Source of the DNA: a virus
DNA: 64,000 bases
Direction: 5' to 3' (one strand)
IMG/VR virus record: IMGVR_UViG_3300033273_000658
Span: 1-64,000 of that record
The position numbers were made by a program, and so were the translations under genes. Positions 33,611-42,092 of the stretch are shown piece by piece (the first letter of the stretch is position 1; the number at the start of each line of letters is the position of its first letter). The notes below the pieces were generated by a model, which searched no databases, was not told the origin of the DNA, and was given only the letters and a program-made list of their open reading frames with translations.

Positions 33611-36445
33611 ATGCCTAGTAAATTTGATTTTGTATCACCTGACATCCTTCTGCGTGAAGTTGACATGAGTGAACTACCACCAGATCCACCCAATGAAGGT
33701 GCTCTGATTATAGGTCAAGCCGTAAAAGGTCCGGCTATGAAGCCAATTAAGATAAATAACATTTCTGATCTTGAATCAGTATTTGGTTCACCATACCAAG
33801 GATCTCCAAAGGGAGACATCTACAGAAATGGTAATACTGCAAATCCAACTTACGGTATGTTTGCTGCACAAGCTTGGCTTGCTTCGAATACATCACCTGT
33901 AACATTTGTAAGATTGGCTGGTGAAGAAACTGGTTCTGGCTATACCGTTGCTAAGGCCGGATGGAATCTTGGTGGCGTTTCAGCTTCACTTAATGACCAA
34001 GCGGATGTGAAATTGGCTTATGGTCTCTGGATGGTTCCAAGTTCTAGTGGAGATGCTAGTGGAACTCTAGCTGCTATTTTCTATACAAATGGTGCAGCAA
34101 TGACGCTCTCCGGAACAATTGCTGGAACATCTACTGCAACTTCCTCACTCGGAACAATGATTGAATCTGTGGGTGCAGATGGTGGGTTTATTGTTGATGT
34201 TGATGACGGTACCTCCGTAGAGCAACTTAAATTTAACATGATACCAGGTGCCTCTTCTTTCATTAGAAAAGCTTGCAACACAGATCCGCACAAAGTTATT
34301 TCAGGACAAAAAGCTGAAACCAAAAAATACTTCCTAGGTGAATCTTTTGAGACAGAAATCAGTGATTTAGTTCTTGATACTTCTTCTTCTGCTGGTGACG
34401 TATACGGTATGCTACTGCCTTTAGCTAAAGAAGATACCCCAGCAAGTAGCTGGCTTGATCACACTCGTGCTGTAACTGCTGCTAGGACAGGGTGGTTCAT
34501 TGCTAATGATCCAACACCAACTGTTAACACTAGCTCTTTTGATGCAGCTAACATGAAAAAGCTTTTTAGACTTCATTCTTTAATTGAAGGAGAAGATTTT
34601 CAAAAACAATATTGTACAAGAATCATAATTCAATCTCTTGGTACTACAACAAAACCTTACACTACTTTCACAGTTCAAGTTTTCGACATGCATGCTAAAA
34701 CATATGTTGAGCAGTTTTCTTGTGACTTGAATCCAAATAGCGAAGACTACATAGCTAAAAAGATTGGAGACCAGCAAGTAACTTGGAACTCTACAAAACA
34801 AAAGTTTATCACTAGTGGAGAATTCCCAAATAACTCTAGCTACATTAGAGTAGAAATGTCCGGTGAAGATTATGCGGATGATGCTATTCCATTTGGATTT
34901 TATGGACCTTCTCGTCCAAAATCATGGGCTGTGGCTGGTCATGCTACAACATCATCAATTCCTGCCGCTTTGCAAGAAGGTGCTGATGCAACTTATGTTG
35001 CGAAAGGTGATGATGGTTACGTTTACGGTGGACACGATGGGCCTGGTTGGGCTGATTATCGTGTAACTGCGACGGCTTCATTTACTTGGCCAACATTGCA
35101 GTTGACAGACAATAATTCTAGCTCAACTTTCAGAAAACATAGCTTCTTTGGATTTAGAAGCTTTGCAAATGATAGTTCTTTTAGTGGTGTTAGTTCTGTA
35201 TACGGTCATGACTCTGTTGATTATGTTGACCTTTTGCGAGCTCTTCCAGATAGTCAAGAAATAGATGCAACTGGTGATTACACTGAAACTGCATTTATCT
35301 TTACACTAGATGACTTGCGTAAAGATGCTAATGAAGATAATAAATACTATTATGAATCCGGCTCACACGCTGCAGGTAATTCATACACCGGTACAAATGG
35401 AGTATCCTCTTTAATTGAAACTGAGGGTGTTAATAAGATTATTGCTCCTTTCATGGGCGGATTTGATGGTGTTGACATCACTTATGTTGATCCTTTCTCA
35501 TCAGATCGCGTTTTAGGTGCCGGCGGAACTAAAAATGATCACTATGCTGTTGCGGCAGTAGATAAGGCTCTTGATTTTATCTCAGATTCTGAACTAGTTC
35601 AATACGATGTTGTGGCTATGCCGGGAATCACCAAGACTTCATTGGTGGATACTCTTGCTGGTAACACAGAAGAACGCGGAGATGCCCTAGCTATTCTTGA
35701 CATTGAGTCTGGCTTCCAAAGCGAACTTGAATACGACTCTTCAAATAATGGATCGGTTTCAACTGTAATTACGAATACTAAGAATCACAATTTCAATACA
35801 AGCTATTGTGCAACTTATTATCCAGAAATTAAAGTTAGAGTAGCGAATGGCTCAACTATCACAATGCCGTCTTCTGTAGCTGGTATTGGAGCTATCGCAC
35901 AATCTGAGGCTGCTTCTGGTGCACCATGGTTTGCTCCTGCGGGATTCAATCGTGGTGGAATTGGAACACTTGGCGGACCTCTTGGGCCAAAAGTCATGAG
36001 AGCCGCTGAAACTCTTTCAAAATCTGAGAGAGACAGCCTGTACTCTGCAAACATCAATCCAATTGCAAACTTCCCAGGTGAAGGACCAGTTGTATTCGGA
36101 CAAAAAACTCTTCAACAGACAGCATCTGCTTTGGATAGAATCAATGTTCGTCGCTTGATGATTTATCTTAAGAAAAATGTTGGTCAAGTTGCTCGCACAA
36201 TCTTGTTTGATAACAATGTTCAAGCCACATGGAATCGTTTCAAAGCAGGAGCAAATCCAATTTTGGCAGATGCAAAAGCTAGATTCGGTCTTGCAGATTA
36301 CAAATTGGTTCTTGATGAGACAACAACAACACCTGATTTGGTTGACAGAAACATCATGTATGCCAAGGTATTTATTAAGCCAGCATATGCAATTGAATTC
36401 ATTGCAATCGATTTCAACATCACACGCTCCGGAATTGAGTTCTAA
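33611..36445 (+). CDS. Tail sheath protein (gp18-like)
   Basis: 944 residues; polymerises around the tail tube and contracts on infection. The N-terminus (SPDILLREVDMSELPP, GALIIGQAVKGPAM, then 'DLESVFGSP') and C-terminus (ARFGLADYKLVLDETTTTPD and a final 'AYAIEFIAIDFNITRSG') are diagnostic. The C-terminal polymerisation core is well kept (RLMIYLKKNVGQVARTILFD). It is about 285 residues longer than T4 gp18, with additional Ser/Gly-rich beta domains between roughly 90 and 570, probably exposed on the sheath surface. Confidence 0.95.
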   Translation: MPSKFDFVSPDILLREVDMSELPPDPPNEGALIIGQAVKGPAMKPIKINNISDLESVFGSPYQGSPKGDIYRNGNTANPTYGMFAAQAWLASNTSPVTFVRLAGEETGSGYTVAKAGWNLGGVSASLNDQADVKLAYGLWMVPSSSGDASGTLAAIFYTNGAAMTLSGTIAGTSTATSSLGTMIESVGADGGFIVDVDDGTSVEQLKFNMIPGASSFIRKACNTDPHKVISGQKAETKKYFLGESFETEISDLVLDTSSSAGDVYGMLLPLAKEDTPASSWLDHTRAVTAARTGWFIANDPTPTVNTSSFDAANMKKLFRLHSLIEGEDFQKQYCTRIIIQSLGTTTKPYTTFTVQVFDMHAKTYVEQFSCDLNPNSEDYIAKKIGDQQVTWNSTKQKFITSGEFPNNSSYIRVEMSGEDYADDAIPFGFYGPSRPKSWAVAGHATTSSIPAALQEGADATYVAKGDDGYVYGGHDGPGWADYRVTATASFTWPTLQLTDNNSSSTFRKHSFFGFRSFANDSSFSGVSSVYGHDSVDYVDLLRALPDSQEIDATGDYTETAFIFTLDDLRKDANEDNKYYYESGSHAAGNSYTGTNGVSSLIETEGVNKIIAPFMGGFDGVDITYVDPFSSDRVLGAGGTKNDHYAVAAVDKALDFISDSELVQYDVVAMPGITKTSLVDTLAGNTEERGDALAILDIESGFQSELEYDSSNNGSVSTVITNTKNHNFNTSYCATYYPEIKVRVANGSTITMPSSVAGIGAIAQSEAASGAPWFAPAGFNRGGIGTLGGPLGPKVMRAAETLSKSERDSLYSANINPIANFPGEGPVVFGQKTLQQTASALDRINVRRLMIYLKKNVGQVARTILFDNNVQATWNRFKAGANPILADAKARFGLADYKLVLDETTTTPDLVDRNIMYAKVFIKPAYAIEFIAIDFNITRSGIEF

Positions 36446-36446
36446 A

Positions 36447-36453
36447 CTATTTA
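36447..36453 (+). promoter_or_regulatory. CTATTTA element, candidate late promoter for tail tube
   Basis: AAACTATTTACTG begins two bases after the sheath stop codon, 26 bases before the first tube gene. Confidence 0.5.
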
Positions 36454-36479
36454 CTGTATACTAATAGGAGATTTATACA

Positions 36480-37025
36480 ATGGCATTTTGGTCAACAAAC
36501 GATGTAGAACCTAAAAGAAATTTTAGATTTCAAGTTCAAATAACAGGACTTTCTGATTTGGGAGCTCCCACCGATATTCTTTGGTGGGCCAAAACCGTGA
36601 CGACTCCTTCATTTGATGTTTCAGAAGTAGAACATAATTACTTGGATAACAAGTTTTATTTTCCTGGTCGTGTATCATGGAATGAAGTTAGCTTAACTTT
36701 AGTTGATCCAATTTCTGTAGATGCTGTCCAGTTGACTAATAAGCTTCTAGAAAAATCTGGCTATGTTGTTAAAGCAAATGAGTTCAGTCTAGAAACAATG
36801 TCCAAAGTGAAAGCTACTGCTACTGCTATAAAAGGGATGAAAATAACAATTATGGATGCAGAAGGATTTCCCATTGAAGAATGGACTCTAAACAATGTCT
36901 TTATAAAATCAGCAAAATATGGTGATTTGGATTATAGTAATGACGATTTAAGGACTGTGGAGATGACTGTCCGTTACGATTGGGCAACATGCGAAAATAA
37001 CGATACTCAATTTGAACCACAATAG
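36480..37025 (+). CDS. Tail tube protein (gp19-like), copy 1
   Basis: 181 residues. The start MAFWSTNDVEPKRNFRFQVQ, the central PGRVSWNEVSLTLVDPIS and the end KSAKYGDLDYSNDDLRTVEM are the standard gp19 landmarks (T4 gp19: 163). It forms the inner tube through which DNA passes. Directly follows the sheath, as in all T4-like phages, and is followed by a second, related tube gene. Confidence 0.92.
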   Translation: MAFWSTNDVEPKRNFRFQVQITGLSDLGAPTDILWWAKTVTTPSFDVSEVEHNYLDNKFYFPGRVSWNEVSLTLVDPISVDAVQLTNKLLEKSGYVVKANEFSLETMSKVKATATAIKGMKITIMDAEGFPIEEWTLNNVFIKSAKYGDLDYSNDDLRTVEMTVRYDWATCENNDTQFEPQ

Positions 37026-37033
37026 GAGCATAA

Positions 37034-37579
37034 ATGGCTTTCTGGTCAACAAATACAATTGAACCTTTAAGAAAATTTAGGTTCCAAGTGACACTCGGAG
37101 AAGTGCTTTACCATGCAAAAACCGCAGGTAAGCCTTCTTTTGATGTATCACAATCAGAGTATCAATTAATAAACCATAAAATAAAGTATCCGGGAATAGC
37201 TACATGGAACGACATTGAAGTAACAATTGTTGATTCTGTTGACAAAAAGTTTGGTGTTTCTTATTATAATAAACTTTTAGAATCAGGCTACAGTTTCGAA
37301 GGAAACAAAGATGGCATAAAAAAACAACAGTATAATGATGGAGACATTATCATAACACAGATAGATGCGGCTGGAAATCCACACGAAGAGTGGACATTAA
37401 AAAACGCATTTATAAAATCAGTAAAATTTGGAGATCTAGATTATTCTTCAGATGATTTGATGGAAATAACAATTACAATTGCTTATGATAGCGCAGAACT
37501 AGTAGATAAAGCCGGTGAACGAGAAGCCGGATTAAAAAAAGCTAAAGACGTCAATAATGGAACAGGTGACATATTTTAA
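37034..37579 (+). CDS. Tail tube protein (gp19-like), copy 2
   Basis: 181 residues with the same landmarks as copy 1: MAFWSTNTIEPLRKFRFQV, PGIATWNDIEVTIVDSVD, KSVKFGDLDYSSDDLMEI. Overall identity to copy 1 is only moderate, so the two have diverged in function or position. One may build the tube and the other cap or start it, as gp54 starts the T4 tube, but which does what cannot be read here. Confidence 0.88.
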   Translation: MAFWSTNTIEPLRKFRFQVTLGEVLYHAKTAGKPSFDVSQSEYQLINHKIKYPGIATWNDIEVTIVDSVDKKFGVSYYNKLLESGYSFEGNKDGIKKQQYNDGDIIITQIDAAGNPHEEWTLKNAFIKSVKFGDLDYSSDDLMEITITIAYDSAELVDKAGEREAGLKKAKDVNNGTGDIF

Positions 37580-37592
37580 CAAAGAGGTATAA

Positions 37593-38444
37593 ATGAGCAG
37601 AAATAAAGATAGACTTGGGGGACATACCCCAGAGCCAGCAGAGGCACCACAACAACCGGTAGAAAAAGCTTTTGACCCATTAAGCTTTGTTGCACCAACA
37701 GAATTCGTTGAACTACCATCAAAAGGAAATTATCCGGAGGATCATCCCCTTCACGGCAAAGATGTTCTAGAGATGAGATTCATGACAGCAAAGGAGGAAG
37801 ACATCCTTGCATCCCAGACTCTTCTCAAGAAAGGGTTGGCGATTGAAAGAATGTTGGATTCCCTTATTGTAGATAAGAGCATAAAAGCGATGGATCTTCT
37901 TGTGGGAGATAGAAATGCTTTGATTATTGCTGCTCGTATCTCAGGATACGGAGCAAACTATAAAACCCAAGTTGCTTGTCCATCATGCGGATCCAGATCA
38001 CATTTTGATTTTGATCTTACACAACAAAAAATTCATGAGTCACAAGAAAGCGAAGAACTTAATCTTAAGAAACTTCCAAACGGAAACTTTACAACAAAAA
38101 TGCCGTATTCAAAGTTTAACATTGAATTCAAATTGCTTGATGGAAAAGACGAAAGAATGTTGACAAAATTAACAACAGACAAAAAGAAAAGAAAAATGCC
38201 GGAGACAATGTTGACCGACCAATTTAAACAGATGATTGTATCAATTGAAGGACACAGCGATCGCTCAATTATAGGAAAATACGTTGATAACATGCCAACT
38301 TTAGACTCTACACAGCTCAAAGCGTGTTACAGGGTAGCCTCACCCGATGTAAAAGTTTCAAGCGATTTTGAGTGCAATTCTTGTGGATTTACGCAAGAAA
38401 TGGAGGTTCCGTTTAATACGGACTTTTTTTGGCCTAACCGATAA
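37593..38444 (+). CDS. gp26-like baseplate/tail assembly protein with two zinc ribbons
   Basis: 283 residues. The block VELPSKGNYPEDHPLHGKDV, then MRFMTAKEEDILASQTLL and 'LLVGDRNALIIAARISGYG', is the T4 baseplate gp26 (T4_baseplate) family pattern. Two Cys pairs, CPSC (129-132) and CNSC (261-264), should form zinc ribbons. It ends with TAA at 38444, just after a T7 run, and a second reading frame continues across the stop. Its place between tail tube and tape measure matches tail-assembly chaperones of other phages. Confidence 0.8.
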   Translation: MSRNKDRLGGHTPEPAEAPQQPVEKAFDPLSFVAPTEFVELPSKGNYPEDHPLHGKDVLEMRFMTAKEEDILASQTLLKKGLAIERMLDSLIVDKSIKAMDLLVGDRNALIIAARISGYGANYKTQVACPSCGSRSHFDFDLTQQKIHESQESEELNLKKLPNGNFTTKMPYSKFNIEFKLLDGKDERMLTKLTTDKKKRKMPETMLTDQFKQMIVSIEGHSDRSIIGKYVDNMPTLDSTQLKACYRVASPDVKVSSDFECNSCGFTQEMEVPFNTDFFWPNR

Positions 38445-38619
38445 ATACTCCGAGGCTTTATACGAACAAATCTTTCTTATGAAGCATTTTGGAGGTTGGT
38501 CTTTCACAGAGATTTATAATCTTCCAATCGGACTTAGAAATTGGTTTTGCGAGAGAATGAGAAAGCAATTCGAAGATGAAAAGAAAGAAATGGAAAAAGC
38601 CTCAAAGAAAAGAAGATGA
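38431..38619 (+). CDS. Downstream frame of the gp26-like gene, probably reached by +1 (or -2) frameshift
   Basis: The open frame continues past the upstream stop as GLTDKYSEALYEQIFLMKHF, then GWSFTEIYNLPIGLRNWF and a charged helical tail. I recall this 'f..iynLPi.lR.wf' pattern in small ORFs after gp26-type genes. It is in the +1 frame relative to the upstream gene. No ATG, GTG or TTG with a ribosome binding site precedes it; the first ATG (38479) lacks one and would lose 16 residues. The T7 run at 38424-38430 is a plausible slip site. A terminator begins at the stop codon. Confidence 0.6.
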   Translation, partial: GLTDKYSEALYEQIFLMKHFGGWSFTEIYNLPIGLRNWFCERMRKQFEDEKKEMEKASKKRR

Positions 38620-38640
38620 TGCCCTAACGGGCATTTTTTT
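38619..38640 (+). terminator. Rho-independent terminator after the frameshift ORF
   Basis: ATGCCC and GGGCAT form a 6-bp stem with a 4-base loop (TAAC), followed by a T7 run. It begins at the stop codon of the downstream frame and precedes a CTATTTA element by eight bases. Confidence 0.85.
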
Positions 38641-38647
38641 ATGTAAA

Positions 38648-38654
38648 CTATTTA
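38648..38654 (+). promoter_or_regulatory. CTATTTA element, candidate late promoter before the tape-measure pair
   Basis: AAACTATTTATG lies right after a terminator and 18 bases before the ATG at 38673, with AAGGAGA between. Confidence 0.55.
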
Positions 38655-38672
38655 TGTTAAGGAGAACTTATA

Positions 38673-39032
38673 ATGCAAAAATTCGATCTAAACAAAGAGA
38701 AAGGTACTTTGAACGAGTCAATCAGCAGAAGCATAGCTAGCTGGACAAAGACACTTCTTAAATACATGTATGGGAAAGATGCACATCTTGTCGTTAATCT
38801 CAATGAAGAAGATGAAGAAGTTAATACTACGAGATTTGTTATCAAAGGCGAATTTAAAGACGTTAAATCATACGCAAAAGCTGTTGTTGCGATGAAAGAA
38901 TTTTTGGATGCTTATTTAGAGTTCGGAGATCCTCACCCACAAACAGCGAAGAAAAGAACAGAACTTAGAACACACGTTGCAAATTTCGAAAATACAACCG
39001 GTTTGACTTGGCCATTTAAAGACGAGGATTAA
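38673..39032 (+). CDS. Conserved-looking hypothetical protein upstream of tape measure
   Basis: 119 residues. A helical N-terminus (ISRSIASWTKTLLKYMYG) is followed by an alpha/beta body ending in a helix (YLEFGDPHPQTAKKRTELR). No family recognised. It shares a leader with the tape-measure gene, which starts four bases later, so it may assist tail-length assembly; this is positional inference only. Confidence 0.5.
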   Translation: MQKFDLNKEKGTLNESISRSIASWTKTLLKYMYGKDAHLVVNLNEEDEEVNTTRFVIKGEFKDVKSYAKAVVAMKEFLDAYLEFGDPHPQTAKKRTELRTHVANFENTTGLTWPFKDED

Positions 39033-39036
39033 ATGA

Positions 39037-41151
39037 ATGACAGATCAAGAAAAAATTGAGCAGTTAGAGAAAAAAGTTAAAGAATTGGAAAAGAAAGTCA
39101 AGACAGAAAAAGAAATAAGTAAGGCCGATAGAGTCGCTTTGGACAAACAAGAACTTGAAATCTTAATTTCTCAAAATAAAGTTTTGGGAGAAAAGAATAA
39201 CAAAATACAAAACGAAATAAAACTAAGAACACTTCTGGAACAACAAGCAGACGCAGCTTATCAATCTGAACAGGATCTTAGAGATCTTAGAGACGAAAAA
39301 GCAGCTGCTGTGAATCAAATGCTGAGTGACGAAAAGGAGGCAGAATTAGCCAGACTAGAAAGACTTGCCGCTGAAAAGGCAGCAAATGCAACTTTATTAG
39401 CTCAATTAAGACAAAATACTGCCGGTGTAGAAGAATATACAGAAGCACAAAAAAAGGCAAGAAAAGTATTTGATGATGGCTTTACAAGCATAGGTGAGAA
39501 GCTATTTCTAATCGATTCAGGAGCAAATGCATTTGTTAAGAAATTAACCGAGTTTGGTAAACTTGGAAAAGATAACGTTGATGTACTTGGTCAAAGCTTT
39601 GCTGATACTTTCAATGCAAAAACTCTTGCAATTGGTTTGCTAGCAAATGTAATTGAGAAGACTTTAGAGTTTTCCAGTGCTGTTGACAAGGCTTCTGCTG
39701 CATTTGCAGCAAATACGGGGGCTGGTAGAATTATGACAGCAGAGATTTCCGCTGTTGGTGGTTCATTCAGAAACCTTGGTATTGGAGCAGAAGATGCAGG
39801 AAAGGCAGCAGAAAGTTTGTTTAATGGTTTCACAGGGTTTATGCAACTATCTGGTACAGCGAGAAAAGATTTAATGAAAACTGTTGCTTCTTTGGAGAAA
39901 TTTGGTATCTCCGGAGAAAACGCATCCCAGGCATTGCAACTAATGACACACAACTTTGGAGAGTCCACTAGTGAAGCATCTAGAATGACAAAACAATTAG
40001 CCATAGCTGGTACAAAGATTGGAATCTCTGCTTCAAAGATGATGGATGGATTTGTTCAGGCCTCAAAATCTCTTGCTGTGTATGGTAAAGATTCAATTAA
40101 AGTGTTTACGGATCTTGCCGCACAAGCAAAAGCCGCAGGTGTTGAGGCTGCAACTTTGTTGGGTATAGCAGAAAAATTTGACACATTCTCAAGTGCCGCA
40201 GATGCTGCTGGTAAACTCAACTCTATCTTAGGTACGCAAATGTCGGCGGTTGAACTTTTAACAATGAAAGAGAACGAAAGAGTTGAAACATTAATACGTT
40301 CAATACAAGCACAAGGAAGAAATTTCAAGGACATGGATAGATTCTCTCAAAAAGCAATTGCAAATGCCGCTGGTATCACAGACATGGCTGAGGCGCAAAG
40401 AATTTTTAGTATGTCTGTGAATGATTACAGAAAAGGATTGAGAGAAAATGCTTCTCAAGAGGAATTTAATCAAAGACTGAAAGATGCTATGGATATTTTT
40501 AAAAAACTTGAGATGGCTGCTCAAAATTTTGCGATTCAGTTTTCTCCTGTTATTGACATGGTTGCTAGCGCTGTTCAAACATTCTTAGATTTCAGTCAAA
40601 GTATGAATGGGGTTCCTGTTATGATTCTTGGCATTGCTGCTGCTATTGGAGTATTACTTGTTTTAGCCCCGGCTATAATCAGTTTCTTCACAGTTGCCTT
40701 GCCTGCAATGTTTGCCGGGCTTACTGCCGGTGCTCCAATTCTTGGTACAATTGGAGCAATTATAGGTGGAGTTTTAGTTTATGCTTTGGCTTCTTTGGTA
40801 GCTACTATAGCAATGTTGAATTTAGAAAAACTTCAATCTTTAGCTACAATTTTTGGTGGATTAAGTCAAATGGGACAAGTCTCTGTTGCTGTTGATGCAA
40901 TTGACGATTTTACAGATTCCTTAGATGATAAATCGGCGACACTAAAACCAATCTTGGGTGATCTTGCTTTGATTGCAACAGGAAAAACAACGCAGAGTGT
41001 TACAACAAATACTGTTGGCTATAGTTTGAATACCTTTGCAGCAAAATTTGAAAACACATTTAAGCCCAATGTAACTGTCAAGATTGGAAATAAAGAAATA
41101 GAATCATTTATTGTTGATACAACAAACAAAGCAAACGTAAACCCTAATTGA
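39037..41151 (+). CDS. Tape measure protein (gp29-like role)
   Basis: 704 residues. A strongly charged coiled coil (1-130, starting EKIEQLEKKVKELEKKVK) leads into a long Ala/Gly-rich helical region (about 145-500) and a hydrophobic C-terminal part with membrane-like helices (MILGIAAAIGVLLVLAPAII and ILGTIGAIIGGVLVYALASL). This organisation is typical of myovirus tape measure proteins, which set tail length and are ejected through the tube. T4 gp29 has 590 residues. Position after tube and assembly chaperone agrees. Sequence homology to gp29 itself is not evident. Confidence 0.85.
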   Translation: MTDQEKIEQLEKKVKELEKKVKTEKEISKADRVALDKQELEILISQNKVLGEKNNKIQNEIKLRTLLEQQADAAYQSEQDLRDLRDEKAAAVNQMLSDEKEAELARLERLAAEKAANATLLAQLRQNTAGVEEYTEAQKKARKVFDDGFTSIGEKLFLIDSGANAFVKKLTEFGKLGKDNVDVLGQSFADTFNAKTLAIGLLANVIEKTLEFSSAVDKASAAFAANTGAGRIMTAEISAVGGSFRNLGIGAEDAGKAAESLFNGFTGFMQLSGTARKDLMKTVASLEKFGISGENASQALQLMTHNFGESTSEASRMTKQLAIAGTKIGISASKMMDGFVQASKSLAVYGKDSIKVFTDLAAQAKAAGVEAATLLGIAEKFDTFSSAADAAGKLNSILGTQMSAVELLTMKENERVETLIRSIQAQGRNFKDMDRFSQKAIANAAGITDMAEAQRIFSMSVNDYRKGLRENASQEEFNQRLKDAMDIFKKLEMAAQNFAIQFSPVIDMVASAVQTFLDFSQSMNGVPVMILGIAAAIGVLLVLAPAIISFFTVALPAMFAGLTAGAPILGTIGAIIGGVLVYALASLVATIAMLNLEKLQSLATIFGGLSQMGQVSVAVDAIDDFTDSLDDKSATLKPILGDLALIATGKTTQSVTTNTVGYSLNTFAAKFENTFKPNVTVKIGNKEIESFIVDTTNKANVNPN

Positions 41152-41161
41152 GGAGAATAAA

Positions 41162-41758
41162 ATGGCAGCACCAAAAATCAATATTTCCGACGTAACTTCT
41201 GTTAATCAATATGTTAGTAACACAGGAGCTATACTCACAATAAAAAGTGTTGTGTCTAAAAAACGACCAGCAGTAAAATTTGCTGCTTTTTTAACAGATT
41301 TTTCTCAAACATTTGATGCAACATGGAACACAGAAGAGGTTTTTGGAAGAATGGATCCCATCGCAACTTATCAGGGCACAAAAAGAACAATGTCATTAGG
41401 GTTCGATGTTCCAGCTGGATCTTTAGAGCGCGCAAAAAATAACCTAGATCAGACAGAGGGTCTTGTCAAAATGGTTTACCCTGTCTATAGTAACATTGGG
41501 GGCAATAAAATTCTTTCCAAACCTCCTTTGGTTAGAATAAAATTTGCAAATCTAATAACAGGTATTAAAGACCCCGCAGCATTAGGGTGGATTAGTGGCT
41601 TAAATTGGAGTCCTGATTTAGAAATGGGGATGTTTACTGAAAAACAGAAATTTTACCCAAAAACAATAAAAATTTCATTTAATTTTAATGTTCTTCATGA
41701 AACAACATTAGACCAAAGCGCTATGAAAGAACTAACCTCATGGCCATTCGGAGTATAA
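41162..41758 (+). CDS. Baseplate hub or tube-initiator-like protein
   Basis: 198 residues, beta-rich. The segment DATWNTEEVFGRMDPIATYQ, then 'TKRTMSLGFDVPAGS', resembles the start of baseplate proteins that follow the tape measure in many myoviruses, often with a tube-like fold (compare T4 gp48/gp54). It directly precedes a LysM-like protein. The precise T4 counterpart is unclear. Confidence 0.55.
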   Translation: MAAPKINISDVTSVNQYVSNTGAILTIKSVVSKKRPAVKFAAFLTDFSQTFDATWNTEEVFGRMDPIATYQGTKRTMSLGFDVPAGSLERAKNNLDQTEGLVKMVYPVYSNIGGNKILSKPPLVRIKFANLITGIKDPAALGWISGLNWSPDLEMGMFTEKQKFYPKTIKISFNFNVLHETTLDQSAMKELTSWPFGV

Positions 41759-41759
41759 A

Positions 41760-42092
41760 ATGTCAAGATACATAGATAGATCAAAAGCAGTTAATGATAA
41801 AGAACAATATGATAAATTGTTTGAAAAAAGAGGTGTGAAAAAAGTCATACAATATAGATCACCTTTTGCTAACTTCACAACAGAAGAAGAAAAAGCAAAA
41901 ATTGATTGTCACCAAATTGTTTGGAAATACGGAATGTCTTATGAATCCTTGGCATCCGAGTATTATGGTGATTTTAGACAGTGGTGGGTAATTGCAAGTT
42001 TCAATAATAAACCAACAGAGAGCCATGTTCAATTGGGCGATACAATAAAAATTCCAAAAGACATTTCTGAGGCTCTTGAGGTGGTGTCGTAA
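41760..42092 (+). CDS. LysM-like baseplate protein (gp53-like)
   Basis: 110 residues. The C-terminal half (MSYESLASEYYGDFRQWWVI, then 'ASFNNKP', 'VQLGDTIKIP') matches a LysM motif: a first helix, an aromatic second helix and the closing 'G..I.IP' strand. T4 gp53 is a wedge subunit with this fold. The gene overlaps the next one by TAATG. Confident for LysM-like, less so for gp53 identity. Confidence 0.65.
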   Translation: MSRYIDRSKAVNDKEQYDKLFEKRGVKKVIQYRSPFANFTTEEEKAKIDCHQIVWKYGMSYESLASEYYGDFRQWWVIASFNNKPTESHVQLGDTIKIPKDISEALEVVS

